In this document: piece after piece, positions 23,265 through 34,511 of the stretch
Layout of the letters: each line of letters opens with the position of its first letter
Numbering within the stretch: position 1 is the first letter of the stretch
Origin: Craterostigma plantagineum
Lineage: Eukaryota; Streptophyta; Magnoliopsida; Lamiales; Linderniaceae
DNA length: 64,000 bases
Assembly (NCBI GenBank): GCA_027422505.1
Contig: JAPQWV010001592.1
Coordinates: 1 to 64,000, forward strand
Direction: 5' to 3'
Position numbers and translations under genes: made by a program
Notes under the pieces: generated by a model
The model's input: only the letters and a program-made list of their open reading frames with translations
Database searches by the model: none
What the model was told of the DNA's origin: nothing

Positions 23265-24050
23265 TAATGATGAACTTTCTGTCTAGGGAAACAGGGGGAG
23301 GATGGTCGGGTGGAGGGTTCAAGAACAATTATAACTGTTACAGAATTATACTGATTTGTTACCGTAAAAATCATAAGTGTTATTTTAACGTCATAAGACG
23401 TTACTTATCGACAGTATAATGTTATTAACAGACATATTTTATTACATCGGACTATCGAACCCTATTTTTTTCCACTGATCGAGCATTGCTCCCTAAATGA
23501 TGAATTTTCTGTCTAGGAAAACAGGGGATGGTCAGGTGGAGGGTTTAAGAACAATTATAACAGTTTTGCGCTGAAAAAACACTTCCTTTCATTTGGATAA
23601 CAAAAGTCTTATATTGAGTACCATATGACGTTTATTTAGTAACAAATGAAGTCGTAGAAATACAACATCATTCAAAAATAATACCGATTCTTGCAGTAAC
23701 ACATTAACAAATGATGTTGCGGAAGCGGTATTATTTTTTAATATTGTGTTATTTCTGCAACGTTATTTGTTACTAAATAGACGACATATGGTACTCAATA
23801 CAAGACTGTTGTTATCCACGTGAAAGGAAGTGTTCGTTTTCAGCGCCGAACTGTTATAATTGGTTGGAACGGATTATTTAGGTATACAACGTAATTTTGG
23901 CATATGTCAGGGTTAAATACGTCTTTTTGCGTCATTTTAGGGCCTGACCCCTTAATATTTCGAAAAGTGGGTCTTTAATCCTAAAGCCCAATGTAATGGG
24001 GTCTGAACCCAAAACTAAAATACTTAATGGGGCCTGATCTTTAATTAACC
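23265..24050 (+). repeat. Right part of the TCAGGCCC repeat with internal duplication
   Basis: Continues the older element seen before the Sirevirus. The segment TAATGATGAACTTTCTGTCTAGG...TTCAAGAACAATTATAAC occurs twice (~23265-23335 and ~23492-23562). The copies bracket a block homologous to ~14400-14530. The terminus GGGGCCTGA is at ~24038-24046. Confidence 0.5.
23552..23862. mobile_element. Foldback MITE (long hairpin)
   Basis: A 311-base near-palindrome. Arms 23552-~23692 and ~23720-23862 are mutually complementary over roughly 140 bases with scattered mismatches, separated by ~28 bases. Termini read CAATTATAACAGTT on each strand. There is no coding capacity. An RNA from either strand would fold into one long hairpin. 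Confidence 0.8.
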
Positions 24051-24196
24051 CCTTTTTAAATCGCTGAATGATAAACGGAAATTCTCAGATTAGGGCATAT
24101 ACTCGTTTTCGTGACAAACTTGTTTTCTTTTTTACTTCTTTTCTTTTAACATAGTTCATTCTGTGGATGTATGTGGAAAAGAAAGCTAGAAATATG

Positions 24197-24203
24197 TATA
24201 TAA
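24197..24203 (+). promoter_or_regulatory. Possible TATA box of the receptor-kinase gene
   Basis: TATATAA about 250 bases upstream of the start codon. A W-box core (TTGACT on the minus strand) lies near 24388-24393, which would fit a defence-type receptor gene. Both are motif matches only. Confidence 0.4.
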
Positions 24204-24449
24204 TACTCCATTGTTGAAAACTTGCCCAGCCATTGTAGCAATTGTTGAAAACTTGCCCAGCCATTATCAAGTCATCGTTCCCAAATGTGACCGAATTTGG
24301 TGGTTATTGCAAAAGTCCGTGTTTTCCATTTTCTTTTCCTTAAATTATGTAATAATATTCTACCACCAATCAAATCAACAACCTTAGTCAAAGACCAAAA
24401 CCAATAAAAAACCTGTTTCGCAGGCTGAGATTGAACAAATGATGTCAAG

Positions 24450-27390
24450 ATGAGCACCTTCCATCTTCTCATCTTCTTCACATCGCTGCTTCTAACGTTC
24501 TCCGACGCAGCAAACGTACTAACTCTGAATCAAAGCATCGCCGACGGCGAAACGCTGATCTCCTCCGGCGGGGTTTTCGAGCTGGGTTTCTTCAGCCCAA
24601 GAGCTTCCAAGAATAAGTACATAGGTTTATGGTACAAGAACACAACATTCACAGTGGTATGGGTAGCTAACAGAGACGACCCAATCACAAACCCATCGAA
24701 TTCGTCGCTGAAGCTCGTTTCTCCAGGGAATCTACTCCTCACCGACGGCAACAACGCCGTCGTATGGTCGGCGAAAGCTTCGAAGCCGGCGAAAAACCCC
24801 GTCGCAAAGCTTCTGGACAACGGCAACTTGGTGATAAAAGAATCGAACGACGACGACGACGACAGCCCAGAGAGTTATCTGTGGCAGGGCTTCGATTACC
24901 CAACAGACACGCTCTTGCCCGACATGAAATTCGGCTGGAACCTTGTCAAGAACCACGAAGCCTTTATTACATCGTGGAAAAGCTCCGACGACCCGAGCTC
25001 CGGCGTGTACAGCTACCACTTTGACCCGACTGGGTACCCACAAGGAATTCTGAGGACCAACAACGCCATAACCTATAGAACTGGACCTTGGAACGGCGAA
25101 GGATACACTGGCCTCCCAGGATTAAGCAGAAACTCGTTCTATACGTACGACGTCGTAATGAACGATAAAGAAGAGTACTATTACTTCCAAGTCCACCATA
25201 AATCGGTGATTACTCGGTTTACCCTCGACCCGAATGGAGTCGGGCATAGGGTCATGAGGGTCGATCGGACCCAAGATTGGGTCATGTACGCCACGGCGCC
25301 GATCGACAACTGCGATACGTATAAGCAGTGCGGCTCGTATGGGATATGCAACCCAGGAATATCGCCCATATGTGGTTGCTTGGATGGATTCATTCCGACG
25401 TATCCCGGCGAATGGGGAGCCGCCGATTGGTCCAATGGGTGCGTCCGGCGGTCGCCGTTGAACTGTTCCAGCGATGGGTTTCTGATGTACAAGGACATGA
25501 AGCTCCCCGACGCGAGGAACTCGAGGTACAATGCTAGCATGAGCCTTGACGAGTGTAGGACAAGGTGTTTGATGAATTGCTCGTGTGAGGCTTATGCTAA
25601 TCTTGATGTGAGAAATGGTGGGAGTGGATGCTTGCTTTGGTTCAATAGTTTGGTTGATATTAAGCAGGTTATTGATGCCGGGCAGGATATATACATCAGA
25701 ATGGCTTCTTCAGAATTGCGTGAGTTTGCTATAGCTATCGATTCTCTCTGTTTATTTTAACGCAAAATTCGATCTTTCATGAAGAACTACACGGGCTTTG
25801 TCGACAATGCAGATTCGGGAAGAAGAAGAAGAAAACAAAAGTACTTATGGCGACTTTGATCTCTGTCGCGGGCCTTTTGCTTGTTTTCTTGACAGTCTTT
25901 ATAATCATCGCAAGTAGGAGAAGGAAAGCGCATCGAAGAGCGAAAGAGGACGACGTTAAAGGTAATGAATGACTAAATGTTCCAGGAATAATGACTTACC
26001 CCTGAAAGATCGAAAAGCTTCTAATTATTAGTTTCTTCTTCTGTGATCGAAAAAGCTCTAGTATCCTCTTCTGGGCAGCACAGCGATAGCCACGATAGAG
26101 ACGTGGAACTCCCGACGTTCAACCTTTCGACTGTATCGAAGGCCACCGACGATTTTTCTTTCCGTAAGAAGCTCGGCGAAGGTGGATTCGGGCCAGTGTA
26201 CAAGGTTTTTCTTTCTTTTTTTTTTCCAAAAAAAAAAAGTTGCCCTAAATCTTGTATGTATATATATATATAGCTCGTAATAATAATGCCACAATCGCCT
26301 TTTGTTTTTTTTAGGGCAAGTTGGACGGCGGGCAAGAAATTGCAGTAAAGAGGCTGTCGACGACTTCCATGCAAGGAACCGACGAATTCAAGAACGAGGC
26401 CATCTTCATCGCAAAGCTTCAGCATCGAAACCTCGTCAAGCTCCTCGGTTGCTGCATGGAAGGAACGGAGAAGATGCTGATCTACGAGTACATGCCCAAC
26501 CTAAGCCTCGACTTTGTCCTTTTCGGTAGCTAATTTCATTACAACTGCTGTGTATATAGTATTACGTTTATTGGCATAAAAAAAAAAAGAGAACATCTAA
26601 TGATTTGTTCGACAGATCCTTTGAGGAGCAAGGAACTCGATTGGCCCAAGCGTTTTCAGATCATCGTCGGCATTGCGAGGGGACTTCTTTACCTCCATCA
26701 AGATTCACGACTGAGGATCATCCATAGAGATCTCAAGGCGAGCAACATACTGCTCGACGAGGAGATGAAGCCCAAGATTTCCGATTTCGGTATGGCTCGG
26801 AGCTTCGTTGGTAACGACACCGAAGCAAACACCAGTCGTGTCGTCGGAACATAGTAAGCAATAATTAGGTTTAATTACTTTATCAAGTTGTGTAGTTTAT
26901 GGGGTTGATATTATAGGAATAGTAATTTAGGGAGTTGCATTCAATAATCAATTATTTTCGAAATCAAGTAATATATAAGGGACGGAACCCTAGATTTTAT
27001 CCCTTAAATTTGTCAATAACCTAGATTTCATGTCAGTGCTGGCAAACTTAAACGGAAAAATTAGAGTTTCCGCATATAATGTTCCAAAAAAATTGCTTAC
27101 TTTTAGAAGTTATTATCCGTATAATACCACCAGCCCTCAATTCGTTTTCCCTTTCCCAGTATATAGCGATTTCTTTTTGTTTTCGTTTTCTAATCTATTG
27201 ATGGGAGAATGCTTTATTTACTACAATGCGCCAGTGGTTACATGTCGCCTGAATACGCCATCGACGGGCTTTTCTCCATCAAGTCAGACGTCTTCAGCTT
27301 CGGAGTCATCATTCTCGAAATCGTCAGCGGAAAGAAGAACAGAGGATTCTACCACGCCGACCACCATCACAACCTTTTAGGACACGTAAT

Positions 27391-27432
<42 letters not shown>

Positions 27433-27811
27433 GACAACAAACAACGTAAGAGACGACTGTTTTTATCGATCATTGGGACAGGCGTGGATACTATTCAACG
27501 AAGGAAGATCCATGGAGCTTGTTGCGAGCAAAGAGTACAATGTGAGTGATGACAAGTCTTACAACTACTTGGCCGAGGTGGAGAAGGCGATCCACGTTGG
27601 GCTTCTTTGCGTTCAGAAGAATCCTGAAGATAGGCCCAGCATTTCATCTGCCATATTCATGCTTGAGAACGACGTCGTTTTGCCTCAGCCTAGGCAGCCT
27701 GGTTTCTTTGCGGAGAGGGATTTTCGTTTAGAGGATTATTACAACAAGCGCAGTCCGCCCATGAGGAGTTGGTCTAATGACATGACTGTTACTATGCCCC
27801 AACCCAGGTAG
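24450..27811 (+). CDS. G-type lectin S-receptor-like Ser/Thr kinase, 7 exons
   Basis: A plasma-membrane receptor kinase of the S-domain class (At4g27290 group). Exons: 24450-25719, 25813-25961, 26062-26204, 26315-26525, 26616-26853, 27235-27385 and 27482-27811; all introns are GT..AG. Exon 1 encodes a signal peptide, the B-lectin domain ([41 protein letters not shown]), the S-locus glycoprotein domain ([12 protein letters not shown]), an EGF-like Cys set and a PAN/apple domain. Exon 2 encodes the membrane span ([20 protein letters not shown]) and a basic stop-transfer. The kinase has [36 protein letters not shown] and [10 protein letters not shown]. The total lacks one base, placed in the GAAGAAG run of exon 2. 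About 830 residues, normal for the family. Confidence 0.9.
27393..27430 (+). repeat. (CT)n microsatellite in the last intron of the kinase gene
   Basis: About 19 CT units directly after the donor of intron 6 of the receptor kinase gene. Confidence 0.9.
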
Positions 27812-28160
27812 CATTCATTAAATAATAATAATAATAATGATAAATTGTAGTCAAAATTCATATACTATTATGTTAATTACGACGACACACATGCGTGTGT
27901 AATTTACTGTATATTGCTCCTCTTGGTGTAAGCCTCGCATAGCATAACAGGTGTGGTGTTTTTTTTTTTTTTTTTTGTTGGAATTAGGATATTTTCGTCT
28001 TGCAAATGCAATAGGGATTAATATCATGCTTAGAGAGATCAAAATTAGAGCTGTCAAAACGGGCCCCGGGACTGAAAAATGAAGGCCCACCCACCTGTTG
28101 CTTGGCCCGTCCAAATTTAAAAAACAAAAATAAAAAATAAATAATAGTTAAATTAACTGT
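27812..28160. other. 3' flank of kinase gene and unclassified repeat edge
   Basis: An AAT-type microsatellite (~27819-27840) and a poly-T run (27959-27976) are present. The text TAGAGCTGTCAAAACGGGCC near 28047 resembles a hAT-type terminus. I cannot locate its partner end. Confidence 0.35.
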
Positions 28161-28625
28161 TGTTAGAGTGAAGACTATTTGAGTGAGAATGATGGTTTTA
28201 TTGATAACTGAGGATGAAGATTCCATCAATCGAACTAAAACAAGCAACTTAAAAGAAGGAATCCCCACATTTGAATAACCTTCACCACAATCTGGGAAGT
28301 GCTCTTCTGTTGGGATTTCTCTCTTATTTATTCTAATGACAATATGTAACTGAAAATTAAGACATAATTAGCAAATAATAATTCCCTTCATCTCAATGCA
28401 TTGATCTCCCTTGATATTAGCCATTCTCATTATGATTCCTTGATCTCATCCATTGCCTTAACCTTATCCTCTCCATCGGCCCTTAATTCCTCCCCGCTCT
28501 TTTTGAAGCACAAAGCCTCCATCGGCCCATCATTTTGCGGCCCACTATTTGTGACTTTAGCTCGACGTTGATAGACCCGGCTTGGTACCTCATTGGCTTG
28601 AGTCGCTTGACCATCATTCGTAACA
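28161..28625 (-). repeat. Ty3 element 3' LTR
   Basis: Left copy on the plus strand. The pol frame of the element runs into it and stops at 28430. Confidence 0.85.
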
Positions 28626-29491
28626 ATACCATCCCCTTGAAAACATGCCTTGTCATCAAGGCAGTGGTGCGGAAATTGGGATGTGAAGTCACCAATAGCG
28701 ATCCATGTTGCGTCATCAGCGCTCTTCCCACGCCATTTCACTAGGAATTCTCCTTTCGAACTATCAGATTCATCGTGCCCCCGTATAGCCAAAATATTTT
28801 CCGAAACAACACCATTTCGTTCTGTGTGCTCTAGGTGGTCAGGTAGTTCGGCTTCCACCGAATGATTCCCGACCACTCGTTTTAACTGTGAGACATGGAA
28901 CACTGGGTGAACCCGACTTGACAGTTGCAATTCTAGTCGGTACGCCACCACCCCTATCGTTCGATGATCTTATATGGCCTATAGAAACGTCCTGTCAGCT
29001 TCTGACTGACGCGGGATGAGAGGGAACGTTGGCGATGTGGTCTGATCTTAAGAAACTCAGTCTCCCACGGCGAAATTTACCCGGCGACGGTGTGCGTTGG
29101 CTGCTTTCACCATCCGTTGCTGAGCTCGAATCAAGTTATGTTTCAGCTGTCGCAGAATCTCATCTCGATCCGAAAGGTGATCTGATATAGCAGCTACTCG
29201 ACTTTCACCAGGCATCCATTGTAACAGGTTCGGCGGATGGCGGTCGTAAACAACGAAGAACGAGGTCATACCTGCGGCAGATTGGAAGGTGGTATTATAC
29301 CAGTACTCGGCCCATGATAACCATTTCAGCCATGTACGAGGTTGTTCGCTAGCGAAGCATCGAATAGGTTTCTACTGTTCGATTGAGGACTTCAGTTTGA
29401 CCGTCCGTCTTCGGGTGATAGGCGGAGCTCATCTTCAGCTTTGTGCCGTGAAGACGAAAAAGTTCCTACCAAAAATTGCTGATGAAGATCG
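28430..29491 (-). pseudogene. pol: Ty3 integrase C-terminal half and chromodomain
   Basis: On the minus strand, the integrase continues from the DPIF block at the insertion edge through [14 protein letters not shown] (~29385-29430), FVVYDRHPP and a linker to SSRVHPVFHVSQLKR (~28870-28915). The chromodomain follows as AIRGHDESDSSKGEFLVKWRG with the W-rich TWIAIGDF motif (~28680-28790). The remaining ~65 codons lie within the 3' LTR. Several frame breaks (for example near 28950 and 29350) make the copy non-functional as read. Confidence 0.75.
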
Positions 29492-29595
29492 GGTCACGTT
29501 CACCCATACGGGTGTCAGGCTAAGAATTGTATAAGAGAATTGATAGTACTACTCATATCACCAAGGTCGACCTACCTTTTCGGGAGTCCATCCGA

Positions 29596-29672
29596 GAGAA
29601 CTCCAAAGTTAAGCGTGCTTGACTTGAAGTAATCTTGGGATGGGTGACCCCCTGGGAAGTTTGCCCAGGGTG
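29596..29672 (+). repeat. 5S rRNA-like domain, left arm
   Basis: Matches plant 5S rRNA from the A-box region (GTTAAGCGTGCTT) through the C-box (GGATGGGTGACC, CCTGGGAAGT), with a few substitutions in between. Internal pol III promoter elements are thus recognisable. It is not a genuine 5S gene: the 5' third and the terminator T-run are missing. Confidence 0.8.
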
Positions 29673-29940
29673 CGTGTGAGCGAGGACGAAGCACGCTGAA
29701 AGGTTAAATGGTGATACAGTGGGGCCAGACTATCAGTCGGAGTGTGGTGGGCCCACCCCAAGTGTCCCGATAGGGACCGATGCTACAGTGATGCCCGTAT
29801 GGGAGGATCGTTACACCGGGTGTCACTATAGCATTGGTCCCTACCGGGACCAGTGGGATTGGGCCCACCACACTCCGACTGATAGTCTGGCCCCACTGTA
29901 CCACCATTTAACCTTCCAGTGTGCTTTGTCCTCACTCACA

Positions 29941-30020
29941 CGCACCCTGGGCAAACTTCCCAGGGGGTCACCCATCCTAAGATTGCTTCAAGTCAGGCAC
30001 GCTTAACTTCGAAGTTCTTT
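29941..30020 (-). repeat. 5S rRNA-like domain, right arm
   Basis: Mirror copy on the minus strand with the same A-box and C-box blocks. It faces the left arm, so transcription from both would converge. Confidence 0.8.
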
Positions 30021-30261
30021 CGGATGGACTCCCGAAAAGGTAGATCGATCGACCTTGGTGATATGAGTAGTACTATCAATTCTCTTATACGATTCTTAGC
30101 CTGACACGCCCATACATTGTCAGTCTCAGGATCCCCTCTCATTCGGGTGTCGGATCGGTTCGTTCATGTACCCCTTCACCTAGAAGCCTGCCAGTAGCCG
30201 CTCCTTGTCCGTGCACCTCTCTGGCACCGGCGATCACTCCCCGCCCTCATTGGCCCCGGGC

Positions 30262-32860
30262 GTCACAGATGCTACTTGGAATACCATGCAGGCGGACCAC
30301 ATTATCAACGAATTTTTCAGCAACCACACGTGCGTTGTACGGGTGCTTGAGCGCAACATAGTGTCCGTACTTGGATAAACGATCGACAATTACCATGATG
30401 CTATCATATCCATTTGATTTTGGAAGACCCGGCATGAAGTCCATTGATATATCCTCCCAAACCTGGTCTGGTATCGGTAACGGCTGTAAGAGATCGGCTG
30501 GTGATAGAGCCTCGTATTTCATCTTCTGGCAAGTTAAACACGAGGCAACATAATGCTTGACATCTGTCATCATGCTGCGCCAGAATAAGGTCGTTGCAAG
30601 TTGCCGATAGGTCCGAAAAGCCCCAGAGTGCCTCCAGTTGGCGTTGAATGATGTTCAACGATTAACAAAGGAATTATTGGCGACGTCGATGGGCGACCCC
30701 AATAAAATAGGTTGCCGTTAATCAGATTGTAGGGGCGTCGACATGTGGAATCATCTTTTAGGGCGTCCACAATTTCTTGGAAGGACGAGTCGTTTGTCAA
30801 TGCGGTAGATATATCGTGTTGATCTAGCCAATATGGTGCGCTAATGGCGAGTAGCTCGTTGTCGGGTTGTTGTCGAGACAATGGATCAGCCGCGGTATTT
30901 GAAACCCCGGGTTTGTACTCTACATAAAATTGTAGCCCAAGAGCTTCGATACCCAAACATGTTGTGCCGGAGTTGCGATCTTTTGATGTAATAAGAACCG
31001 TAGACTACGATGATTCGTGCGCACAGTAAAATGATGACCTAACAGATATGGACGCCAATGTTGAATGGCCGAAACAAGCGCCATAAGCTCTTTCTCATAA
31101 GTAGATTTAACTTGTGCCTGAGCTGAGAGCGCCTTGCTGAATTACGCAATTGGTTGACCTCCTTGCATGAGAACTGCTCCCATACCTATGCCTGAAGCAT
31201 CGCATGCCACGACGAATTCTTTGGTGAAGTCGGGTATTGTCAAGACCGGTGCGGAAACTAGGGCATCTTGCAAGGCCTTGAACGCGCGTCAGCAGTTGGC
31301 GACCAATAGAACTCCCTATCGCTTCTTTTTTAAGGAGATTTGTTAAGGGTCGAGCCGATTGACCATAATTACGAATAAAACGGCGGTAGTAACCTGTGAG
31401 GCCTAAAAATCCCCGCACCCCTTTGATAGACTGTGGTGTGGGCCATCGTAAAACAACAACGATTTTTTAGGATCCATCGCCACTCCCCCTTTAGAGATAA
31501 TATGACCGAGGTAGTCGACGCAAAAACGCCCAAATTGACACTTCTTCAGGTTGACGCAGAAGTCATTTTTTGCCAAGACGGACAGAACTTTGAAAAGATG
31601 CTCGCGATGTATCTCCCACGTTGGGCTGTATATCAGTATATCGTTGAAGAAGACCAATACGAACTTGCATAGATATGGTCGAAAGATGTCATTCATCATT
31701 GATTGAAACGTCGCGGGGGCATTTGTTAACCCGAACGGCATGACGAGAAATGCGTAGTGGCCGTCATGAGTGCGAAAAGCGGTTTTCTCGACATCTGTCG
31801 TACACACTCGTATTTGGTGGTATCCTAATCGAAGATCCAACTTTGTGAAGACCGCCGCACCGCATAACTCATCGAGTAACTCCTGAATCACCGGGATTGG
31901 ATATTTGTCGGGAATTGTTGCGTTATTCAATTCAAGATAGTCGACACAAAAATGTCAACCGCCGTCTTTCTCTTGCACCAATAACACAGTGGTGGAGAAC
32001 GGGCTCGTACTGGGTTGAATGACTCCTACTGCTAGCATCTCTTTCACCAAGCGCTTCATTTCATCTTTCTAAATATGTCTGTAACGGTACGGCCAAACCG
32101 ACACATCTTTTGTCCCGGGAACTAGATCAATACGATGGTCCAATGGGCGAGATGGTGGTAGACTATCTGGTTCTCAGAAAACCCGTGGAAACTGGTTAAT
32201 TAGATAGGCTAACTCGCTTTGTTGACCTTCGGAAAGATCAGTTTGGCGGGTGATTGGTGTTGACGACGAGAATGGTGATATAATCATAGCGAGAAAGTCA
32301 ATAGATTGCATTTTCAGAAGTGAGCGAAGACTGATTTGTGATCTGATTAGCCCCGCCTCGCCCTTCAAGCAGCATGGTGCACCGTGTAACTCAAAACTCA
32401 TCGTGAGATTAGCCCAATTAATCTCACATCACCCAAGCGACGTAGCCAGTCCACGCCCAAAATAACGTCGACATCACCCAATTCAAAACGAAGAAATCAG
32501 CAATGATACTGCAAGAATCCACTTCGAGGGAAACATTATTACACTTCCCAAAAGTGCGAGCGCATCTGCCATCTCCCAGACGTACCCGACGCGAGGTGTC
32601 GTTTATACGGATGAGCTGTAATATGTCCGCTAGAGATAGAGAAAGAAAATTATGACTTGTGCACTATCAATCATAATGATTACCTCTTCCTCTCCTAGAC
32701 GGCCGCGCAATTTCGTGGTTTGAGGTCCTGAAATAACCCCTATCGCATACATGGGTAGGTCCAACATATTCACCTGATCGGCAAGATCTTCCGTTTGATG
32801 TTCAGAGTTATCGGCTATGTCGGTCTCAAGGATATCATCGTCATCATCAGCGATAAGCAT
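30262..32860 (-). pseudogene. pol: Ty3 protease, RT, RNase H and integrase N-terminal half
   Basis: Minus strand. A protease region near 32640-32690 where the expected DSGA-type motif is disrupted (IDSAQV). RT with [45 protein letters not shown] and the active-site block, which reads VFFND where VFFDD is expected (AAC codon at 31643-31645). RNase H around 30900-31240. Integrase zinc-binding YVASCLTCQKMK and core DISMDFMPGLPKSNGYDSI (~30400-30560). Several frameshifts and stops. The altered catalytic aspartate and broken protease make this a dead copy. Confidence 0.8.
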
Positions 32861-33884
32861 TCTGAGTTCTCGATTTGGGTAGATATGATTCCCCTGTTGA
32901 TAAGGTTGGCGACACTTGAAGCAGAGGCCGCACTGTCGAAGATCTTGATATTCTTGATTAGATACCTGAATGAGCGAGGGCGGGAACCTAGTGGTGCAGC
33001 TGTGGCTGTTGTTGGGCCGGTCATTCTAGCAGGGGTGGACGTAATGATTCGGGTAACGATTTGTCGATGAAGGTGATGATAATTCCGCCTTATGTGGTCC
33101 GACACTCGACCCCCGATATGATAGCCGGGTTTTAGTGGTAGACTATTTTTTGGAAAAGGATGCGATACGCCGTCGAGCATATCAAGCTTCGCCTCTGCCG
33201 TCCGCGCCAAATGGATGGCTTGATCTAGAGTGGAGGGGTTTGAAATGAGTAGTTGAGCTCGAATTTCCGGACGTAAACCGTTCAGAAAGAAACCCAAGGC
33301 CAACGACGATGTACAATCTGTCTGATTCGTGAGTGCCACAAATTCGTCGATATATTCGTCGATCGACCCAGTTTGTTGAACTTTACATAGCCTTTCGATG
33401 ATGTTCATCGATGCACCTCCACCATAATGGACGATGATAGCATGCCGTAGTACCACCCATGTTAGGTTAGGATCGTGTTTCTGTAGGTATTGTATCCACT
33501 GTAAAGCTGAACCCTCCATACCAAGCAAGGGATGTCAACTTTTTCAAGGTCAGAAATGCATTGTATCGTGAAATATTGCTCAGCGCGAGCGAGCCAACCA
33601 AGCGAGTCAGTTCTGTTGAATTTCGGTAAATCTAAACGACGCGGTAGGGGCTGAGAATGGTGCTCAGTTGGTACTTCAAGTAATGGTGGTGGTGACGACG
33701 ATCGTAGCAGAGGGGCAAGTTGAGTAGTGATGTATTCGAGCATTGTTTCGCGAAAGTTATCGATTGATTTATGAGAATCGGCGCACATAGAACACAACTC
33801 GGCTTGAAAGGCGTCCATTGAAGCCGCTATTGTCTTCTCTAACACATCGATGCGTTGCTCCATTTGGGATCGAGTGATTGGCAT
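32861..33884 (-). pseudogene. gag: Ty3 gag
   Basis: The minus-strand start at 33884 (MPITRSQMEQRIDVLEKTI) lies only 22 bases inside the 5' LTR. The retrotransposon gag domain is recognised by LPKFNRTDSLGWLARAEQYF (~33585-33645), ALQWIQYL and EYIDEFVALTNQT. One frameshift near 33540 separates the first ~115 codons from the rest. No clear zinc knuckle is readable near the C-terminus. Confidence 0.7.
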
Positions 33885-33906
33885 AAACGAACAGGTCGGA
33901 CCAATT

Positions 33907-34375
33907 TGTTAGAGTGAAGACTATTTGAGCGAGAATGACGATTTTATTGATAACTAAGGATGAAGATTGCAGCAGTCGAACTAAAACAAGCAACTTAAAA
34001 GAAGGATTTCCCACATTTGATTAACCTTCACCACAATTTGGGAAGTGTTCTTCTATTGGGATTTCTCTCTTATTTATTCTAATGAAAATATGTAACTGAA
34101 AATTAAGACATAATTGGCAAATAATAATTCCCCTTCATCTCAGCCATGCATTGATCTCCCTTGATATCAGTCATTCTCATTATGCTTCCTTGGTCTCATC
34201 CATTGTCTTAACCTTATCCTTTCCATCGGCCCTTAATTTCTCCCCGCTCTTTCTGAAGCACAAAGCCTCCATAGGCCCACTATTTTGCGGCCCACTATTT
34301 GTGACTTTAGCCCGACGTTGATAGACTCGGATTGGTACCTCATTGGCTTGAGTCGCTTGACCATCATTTGTAACA
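33907..34375 (-). repeat. Ty3 element 5' LTR
   Basis: Right copy on the plus strand. It differs from the left copy by many substitutions, consistent with an old insertion. Confidence 0.85.
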
Positions 34376-34511
34376 AATTTTTAATTTCAAGTTACTTCCA
34401 ATCAAATCTAAATTCATTAATAATAATTTATTTATGTTATGAAACTTGATTAAAATAAAACCGGAGCTCAAAAACATAAAAAAAACCACTATAATTTATT
34501 TATATATCAAT
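34376..34511. other. Short AT-rich gap
   Basis: No feature is seen. The last 8 bases (34504-34511) are the left target duplication of the next element. Confidence 0.4.

Larger units (their letters stand above)
29498..30261. mobile_element. 5S-rRNA-derived palindromic insertion (Cassandra-like TRIM)
   Basis: A 764-base insertion splits the Ty3 integrase gene between the codons of its SDRDPIF-type motif. It consists of two head-to-head arms (29513-29791 and 29823-30106) of ~280 bases with few mismatches, plus a ~155-base tail (30107-30261). Each arm contains a 5S-rRNA-like domain. The 5S-bearing repeat, the total size and the non-coding nature resemble Cassandra TRIM elements, whose LTRs carry 5S sequence. 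The inverted arrangement is not the normal LTR structure. GTCAC occurs at both edges, but the ancestral coding sequence probably contained GTGAC twice, so I do not claim a duplication. Confidence 0.75.
28161..34375 (-). mobile_element. Chromodomain Ty3/gypsy retrotransposon, degraded (Reina-like)
   Basis: LTRs of 465 and 469 bases (28161-28625 and 33907-34375; TGTTA..TAACA) flank a minus-strand gag-pol with protease, RT, RNase H, integrase and a C-terminal chromodomain. Length without the nested 5S-derived insertion is ~5.45 kb, which with the chromodomain suggests the Reina lineage. No target duplication is recognisable (flanks ACTGT and AATTT). The sequence after the 5' LTR (AATTGGTCCGACCTG on the minus strand) is not the usual iMet primer site. 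Many stops and frameshifts are present. Confidence 0.85.

Noticed and set aside
28047..28125. Left end of a further hAT-like element
   Set aside because: TAGAGCTGTCAAAACGGGCC looks like a terminus, but no matching right end or duplication could be found.
29596..29672. Functional 5S rRNA gene
   Set aside because: Only the internal promoter part is present, with substitutions; no full gene and no tandem array.
29704..30006. ORFs on both strands of the 5S palindrome
   Set aside because: Mirror translations of the two arms of a non-coding palindrome.
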